Positions 59,784 to 64,000 of a stretch of 64,000 bases of DNA are shown one piece after another. The translations under genes and the position numbers were made by a program. The DNA lies in NCBI RefSeq assembly GCF_900099815.1, contig NZ_FNCW01000011.1, forward strand, positions 1 through 64,000. Reading direction: 5' to 3'. The notes under the pieces were generated by a model. The model was not told the origin of the DNA, searched no databases, and worked only from the letters and a program-made list of their open reading frames with translations. Position 1 is the stretch's first letter. The number at the start of each line of letters is the position of its first letter. The DNA is from Psychroflexus sediminis. GTDB taxonomy: Bacteria; Bacteroidota; Bacteroidia; Flavobacteriales; Flavobacteriaceae.

Positions 59784-60884
59784 ATGAGTAAGCAAGCATT
59801 ATTAAAACCTATTCAAATAGGTGATATGGAATTGAAAAACAGAGTGATTATGGCTCCAATGACGAGAAATAGAGCCAATAACGAATATAATATGCCTACA
59901 GATCTTCACGCCAAATACTACAAGCAGAGGGCAAGTGCCGGCCTGATTATCAGTGAGGGATCTCAGATTTCATCTCAGGCTATAGGTTACATTTATACCC
60001 CTGGAATCTACAAGCCGGAACAAATTGAAGGTTGGAAAAAAGTTACCGAGGCTGTTCATGAGGAAAACGGTAAAATTTTCATTCAGTTATGGCATGTGGG
60101 CAGAATATCTCATCCAGATTTCCATGATGGAGAAAAACCTGTTGCGCCTAGTGCTTTGAATCCAAATACTCAAGCATATACCCATGAGGGTTTTAAAGAT
60201 ACTGTCGAACCAAGAGCAATGACAACAGATGAAGTAAAGCGAACGGTTCAGGACTTTAAAAAAGCGGCTAAAAATGCGGTAGATGCTGGCTTTGATGGTA
60301 TTGAGATTCATTCGTCCAACGGCTACTTGCTTCATCAGTTCTTCAACAGAACATCCAACCAGCGGTCAGATCAATATGGAGGGTCCATTGAAAACAGAGC
60401 CAGAATTCTGTTTGAAATTCTTGATGCGGTTAAAGTGTTTTTTCCAGAAAATAAAATTGGCGTCCGGTTGAATCCGTCGCTGCACGGCATTTTTGGAATG
60501 GAAGCCGATGAAGAAACCATTCCAACGTTTGAGTATATCGTCAAAAAACTAAATGACTATAATTTAGCCTATTTACATTTATCCGAACCCTTTAACGATG
60601 TAAGTGATAAAGATTTTTTGGTCTCTAACATCGCTGAACATTTCAGACCTCTATATACTGGAAATCTGATGATCAATGCAGGATTCGATCAGGAAAGCGG
60701 GAATAAAGTGATTGAAGAAGGAAATGCTGATATGGTTTCTTATGCCAAACTATTTATTTCCAATCCCGATTTACCAGTCAGGTTTGAAAAAAATGCCGAA
60801 TTACAGGACTGGGATGAAGATACTTTTTACGTTCCTGGAAAAGAAGGTTATACGGATTATCCGAAATTAGAGGATAAAAAATAA
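59784..60884 (+). CDS. Old yellow enzyme family alkene reductase
   Basis: 366-aa FMN-dependent ene-reductase. Family features: VIMAPMTRNRANNEYNMPTDLHAKYY (read in parts), IFIQLWHVGRISHP with the conserved histidine, FDGIEIHSSNGYLLHQFFNRTSNQRSDQYGGSIENRARILFEI with the catalytic-site histidine/asparagine pair, and SYAKLFISNPDLPVRF. It reduces activated C=C bonds with NADPH. It lies before the second light-related block, next to a flavin reductase gene. Confidence 0.94.
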   Translation: MSKQALLKPIQIGDMELKNRVIMAPMTRNRANNEYNMPTDLHAKYYKQRASAGLIISEGSQISSQAIGYIYTPGIYKPEQIEGWKKVTEAVHEENGKIFIQLWHVGRISHPDFHDGEKPVAPSALNPNTQAYTHEGFKDTVEPRAMTTDEVKRTVQDFKKAAKNAVDAGFDGIEIHSSNGYLLHQFFNRTSNQRSDQYGGSIENRARILFEILDAVKVFFPENKIGVRLNPSLHGIFGMEADEETIPTFEYIVKKLNDYNLAYLHLSEPFNDVSDKDFLVSNIAEHFRPLYTGNLMINAGFDQESGNKVIEEGNADMVSYAKLFISNPDLPVRFEKNAELQDWDEDTFYVPGKEGYTDYPKLEDKK

Positions 60885-60962
60885 GTATACTTTGTTTATT
60901 AATTAACAATAAATAATTAAACAATATTTAATTTTATGCTGATTAATCATCAGCCTATTTTT

Positions 60963-61601
60963 ATGACTCATTTTTCGAAACAAGACATCCTTAATTTACC
61001 AGGTTTAGAGCGCATGCACCTCATTAATTCGTGTGGTGGTTTAAAGTCGGCTAATCTCATCGGTACAATTTCTGAAGCGGGTGTGAGTAATCTCGCTGTA
61101 TTCAATTCTGTTATTCATCTTGGCAGCAATCCTCCCATGCTAAGTTTTATGCTCAGACCTACCACAGTAGAGCGTCATTCTTACACTAATTTTAAAAAAA
61201 ACAGTCACTTTACCGTGAATCATATCCACTCGGATTTTGTAAATAAAGCGCACCAGACCTCGGCAAAATATGATGAAGAAGTTTCAGAGTTTAAAGAAGT
61301 TGGATTCACTGAAGAATTCATAGCAGATTGTAAAGCGCCTTTCGTCAAAGAGTCTAAAATCAAAATGGGCTGTAAATACATCAACGAATATTACATCGAA
61401 GAACATGCCTGTCGGTTAATCATTGGAGAAATTCAGCACTTAGTTGTCGAGGAAGGAATTATGGATCAAGATGGGTTTTTGGATTTAACCAGGGCCGGTT
61501 CAGCCGGAATTATAGGGCTGGATGGCTACGTTAAAACTGAACTCATCGAGAGGTACGCCTACGCCAGACCAAATCAGGAACTAAAACCTCTAAAACCCTA
61601 A
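60963..61601 (+). CDS. Flavin reductase family protein linked to cryptochrome genes
   Basis: 212 aa from the ATG at 60963, where the family N-terminus [12 protein letters not shown] starts; an in-frame ATG 27 bases earlier lies inside a small hairpin and is less likely. The split-barrel FMN-binding core is seen in [38 protein letters not shown] (read in parts). It is coupled by TAATG to the DUF2256 gene and so sits on the cryptochrome transcript, where it could supply reduced flavin. Confidence 0.88.
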   Translation: MTHFSKQDILNLPGLERMHLINSCGGLKSANLIGTISEAGVSNLAVFNSVIHLGSNPPMLSFMLRPTTVERHSYTNFKKNSHFTVNHIHSDFVNKAHQTSAKYDEEVSEFKEVGFTEEFIADCKAPFVKESKIKMGCKYINEYYIEEHACRLIIGEIQHLVVEEGIMDQDGFLDLTRAGSAGIIGLDGYVKTELIERYAYARPNQELKPLKP

Positions 61602-61738
61602 TGGCACATAAGAAAGTTCATTTACCCGAAAAGGTATGCGCCACCTGTGGCCTGGCATTCACCTGGAGAAAAAAATGGGAAAAAAACTGGGATAACATCA
61701 AATATTGTAGCGAAAAATGCAGAAGAAACAAGACCTAA
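61601..61738 (+). CDS. DUF2256 mini-protein with four cysteines
   Basis: 45-aa protein. Two cysteine pairs, CATC and CSEKC, flank a Trp-rich middle ([13 protein letters not shown]), a zinc-ribbon-like layout typical of DUF2256, a small family that travels with photolyase and cryptochrome genes. Its ATG overlaps the previous stop by one base and its 3' end overlaps the cryptochrome start by 22 bases, in a different frame. Confidence 0.9.
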   Translation: MAHKKVHLPEKVCATCGLAFTWRKKWEKNWDNIKYCSEKCRRNKT

Positions 61739-63027
61739 ATATCGTATGGTTTAGAAATGACCTGCGTACAAAAGATCAAAAATCATTATATGAAGCCTGT
61801 CAGCAACCGGAACCTGTTCTCGGTGTCTACTGCTTTGACCCCAAGCAGTATGAAACCACCAAATACGGTTTCAAAAAAACAGAGAAATACAGAGCTAAAT
61901 TTCTCATAGAAATGGTTTCACAGCTTTCGGATAACCTAAAAAGTTTAAACATCAGTTTACAGGTAGAACAGGATGCACCGGCAGGGGTATTTGAAAAATT
62001 ATCAGAAAAATATAATATTAAGAATGTTTTTTTTCAGGCAGAATGGACCGAGGAAGAAAAGCAGGTAGAAAATGCGGTCAAATCGGTATTGAAAGACACT
62101 CAGTTTGCAGAGCAGTACAACCAGTTTTTATTTCATCCCGAAGATGTGCCTTATGATGACTTTAGCCAGGTTCCAGAGGTGTATACCGATTTCAGGAAAA
62201 AATGCGAAAAACAGTGTGAGGTAAGAGACGAAATTCCTGTTCCGGAAGCACTTACCCGGGAAAACTTACAGCATGTGAACACCAAAATACCAGGCCTGGC
62301 CGATCTGGGTCTGGAAGACTTTGAGACAGATGAACGTTCTGCTTTTCCTTTTCAGGGAGGCGAAGACGCTGCCTGGAAGCGATTAAAATATTATTTTTGG
62401 GAGACCAAAAAGTTGCAGTTTTACAAGAAAACAAGAAATGGACTGCTCGGTACAGACTATAGTTCTAAGTTTTCGGCATGGCTTGCCAATGGCAGCATAT
62501 CTGCTGTATCTATCTATCATGAAGTCAAGAAATTTGAGAAGGAAGTCAAAAAAAATCAGGATACCTACTGGCTGATATTTGAGCTGATTTGGAGGGACTA
62601 TTTTAAATACATTTCGCTCAAACACGGAAATAAAATCTTTCAGCTTGGTGGAATTTCAAACAAGGAATACGACTGGGGAAATAGTGAAAAAGCCTTCAAA
62701 CAGTGGATTAACGGAAACACTCCAGAGTCTTTTGTCAATGCCAATATGATCGAAATACGAGAGACAGGTTTTATGAGCAATCGGGGCAGGCAGAACGTGA
62801 ACAGCTACTGGGCCAAGGAGTGGAAACAGGACTGGAGAATCGGTGCGGCGTATTTCGAAGCCATGCTTATTGATTATGATGTCCACAGCAACTGGGGCAA
62901 CTGGATGTATAACTCTGGTGTTGGCAACGACCCGAGAGATCGGAAATTCAACATAAAAAAACAGGCAGAGCGCTACGATACCAACGGAAAATTTCAGCGT
63001 ACCTGGTTGCAGGAAAGTTTATTTTAG
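61717..63027 (+). CDS. Cryptochrome DASH
   Basis: 436-aa FAD protein of the DASH group. N-terminal [22 protein letters not shown] is the Rossmann start with an asparagine-aspartate motif typical of DASH. The FAD domain has [25 protein letters not shown] (read in parts), [32 protein letters not shown] and [19 protein letters not shown], the DASH signature with conserved Trp residues. These proteins repair CPDs in single-stranded DNA and may sense light. Confidence 0.95.
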   Translation: MQKKQDLNIVWFRNDLRTKDQKSLYEACQQPEPVLGVYCFDPKQYETTKYGFKKTEKYRAKFLIEMVSQLSDNLKSLNISLQVEQDAPAGVFEKLSEKYNIKNVFFQAEWTEEEKQVENAVKSVLKDTQFAEQYNQFLFHPEDVPYDDFSQVPEVYTDFRKKCEKQCEVRDEIPVPEALTRENLQHVNTKIPGLADLGLEDFETDERSAFPFQGGEDAAWKRLKYYFWETKKLQFYKKTRNGLLGTDYSSKFSAWLANGSISAVSIYHEVKKFEKEVKKNQDTYWLIFELIWRDYFKYISLKHGNKIFQLGGISNKEYDWGNSEKAFKQWINGNTPESFVNANMIEIRETGFMSNRGRQNVNSYWAKEWKQDWRIGAAYFEAMLIDYDVHSNWGNWMYNSGVGNDPRDRKFNIKKQAERYDTNGKFQRTWLQESLF

Positions 63028-63042
63028 AGGTTAGAGGTTACA
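63027..63042. repeat. Short TTAGAGG tandem spacer
   Basis: AGGTTAGAGGTTA lies directly after the cryptochrome DASH stop, similar to the spacer after folD. It may be a minor copy of the degenerate heptamer family. Confidence 0.3.
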
Positions 63043-63069
63043 AAAAATAGTTATTCAAAAATTCAGGTT

Positions 63070-64000
63070 ATGAAAAAGACTTTACGATTCATACTGGGCG
63101 ATCAGCTTAATCACAAGCATTCCTGGTTTCAGGAAAAAAACGAAGATGTCATTTATTTCATGGCAGAAACGCTACAGGAAACCAGTTATGTCAAACACCA
63201 TATACAAAAAGTAGTTGCCTATTTTCTGTCCATGAGAAATTTTGCCAAAGAACTTCAAAAGGACGGGCATCAGGTCATTTATTATCAAATCGACGATCAA
63301 AATAATGAACAGGATCTGCCCTCCAACCTCAACAAGATCATTGAGCAGGAACATATAGAACATTTTGAATACCTATTCCCGGATGAATACCGTCTGGATA
63401 TCAAATTAAAAACCTTTTGCAATAAGCTGGAGATTACCAGTGAAGCTTATGACACCGAACATTTCTATACCCAAAGAGAAGACATTGAAAAATTTTTTGA
63501 AGGGAAGAAAGAAATGACGATGGAGTATTTCTACAGAGATATGCGAAAAAAACAGGGGATCATGATGCTGGATGATAAAAAACCAGAGGGTGGAAAATGG
63601 AATTATGACAAAAGCAATCGCAAAAAATGGACCGGGAAACCAGAAGTTCCTGAGGCTAAAACATTCGACAAAAATATAGAAGAGGTCTTAAAGCAAATAA
63701 AAGCCATGGATATAAAGACTATGGGGAGAATTGATCAAGACCACTTCCCCTGGCCAACTTCGAGAGAAGAATGCCTTGAGGTCTTAGATTATTTTTGTAA
63801 AAATCTTCTGATTCATTTTGGAGATTATGAGGATGCCTTGCATACCGACCAGAAATTTTTATTTCACTCCAGACTCTCTTTTGCAATGAACAGCAAAATG
63901 TTATCACCTAAAGAAGTCCTCGAAACTACCTTAGACTATTACTATGAACATAAAGAGGATATCGATATTTCTCAAATCGAAGGTTTTGTGAGACAAATCT
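63070..64000 (+). CDS. Fe-S bacterial cryptochrome/photolyase (CryB/PhrB-type), cut by the window end
   Basis: 310 codons are visible. The start MKKTLRFILGDQL with the GDQL motif is typical of the iron-sulfur bacterial cryptochromes and (6-4) photolyases, followed by YFMAETLQETSYVKHHIQKVVAYFLSMRNFA and MEYFYRDMRKKQGIMM (read in parts). TFDKNIEEVLKQI and SREECLEVLDYFCKNLL lead into the FAD domain. The four cluster cysteines would lie beyond the window. It follows cryptochrome DASH by 42 bases. Confidence 0.9.
   Translation, partial: MKKTLRFILGDQLNHKHSWFQEKNEDVIYFMAETLQETSYVKHHIQKVVAYFLSMRNFAKELQKDGHQVIYYQIDDQNNEQDLPSNLNKIIEQEHIEHFEYLFPDEYRLDIKLKTFCNKLEITSEAYDTEHFYTQREDIEKFFEGKKEMTMEYFYRDMRKKQGIMMLDDKKPEGGKWNYDKSNRKKWTGKPEVPEAKTFDKNIEEVLKQIKAMDIKTMGRIDQDHFPWPTSREECLEVLDYFCKNLLIHFGDYEDALHTDQKFLFHSRLSFAMNSKMLSPKEVLETTLDYYYEHKEDIDISQIEGFVRQI

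Noticed and set aside
60938-60954. GCTGAT-TAATC-ATCAGC before the flavin reductase gene as an FNR site
   Set aside because: The spacer is 5 bases, not 4, and the position does not match a clear -7 box; it may be a small hairpin or chance.

Overview
The window is chromosomal DNA of a Flavobacteriia member (Bacteroidota), most likely a marine Flavobacteriaceae. Support comes from a fused CcoN/CcoO cbb3 oxidase, TonB receptors with carboxypeptidase-like N-termini, GLPGLI, DUF4249, DUF3822, DUF3127 and DUF6095 proteins, AT-rich spacers, no obvious Shine-Dalgarno use, and promoter boxes of the Bacteroidota type (TAnnTTTG). The genus cannot be fixed by eye. No tRNA, rRNA, CRISPR array, phage or complete insertion sequence was seen.

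Layout. 0-5 kb: a damaged potassium channel with an RCK domain, a PLP synthase, a LolE-type permease divergent from a NamZ muramidase, and OsmC. 5.1-6.5 kb: metK behind an S-box (SAM-I type) leader. 6.5-13.1 kb: an accessory island read leftwards. It holds a tiny secreted acidic peptide, a hairpin that may attenuate transcription, three GLPGLI-family proteins and an outer-membrane barrel receptor. REP-like palindromes flank it, and a 17-codon scar of a second receptor lies beside a GT9 glycosyltransferase. 14.3-24.7 kb: a long rightward run with a lipoprotein, kynurenine catabolism (kynU, kmo, ACMSD) with folD and an O-methyltransferase inserted, then a TonB receptor with a DUF4249 lipoprotein, murQ and a DUF6095 protein. 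24.7-29.3 kb: sterol-desaturase-like enzyme, SDR, small methyltransferase, hemN and a tandem UspA protein. 29.3-37.5 kb (leftward): thioredoxin, CoA-transferase, an uncharacterised protein and gltD/gltB. 37.7-46.2 kb (leftward): a complete cbb3 oxidase locus (SafE-like, ccoH, ccoG, ccoP, ccoQ, ccoNO, ccoS, ccoI). 46.3-64 kb: an orphan ExbD-like protein, a lipoprotein, a light-related block (SRPBCC, SDR, CPD photolyase, divergent photolyase paralogue), kdsB, a RecD-like helicase, DUF3822-rsmD, flavin reductase, DUF3127, a short-chain fatty acid transporter, aat, csaA-like, an old yellow enzyme, then a second light block (flavin reductase, DUF2256 mini-protein, cryptochrome DASH, Fe-S photolyase cut by the window end).

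How the parts work together. The hemN, CoA-transferase and cco genes carry CRP/FNR-type palindromes (TGAY-N4-RTCA). Three of these sit about 42-44 bases upstream of predicted start points, the spacing of a class II activator, which points to one low-oxygen regulon. NamZ and MurQ are two steps of N-acetylmuramic acid recycling. The four photolyase/cryptochrome-family genes include one whose key residues differ from a normal CPD photolyase.

The best candidate for an undescribed system is the peptide / GLPGLI x3 / barrel operon at 6.8-12.5 kb. It has a long structured leader and a hairpin placed directly after the peptide gene.
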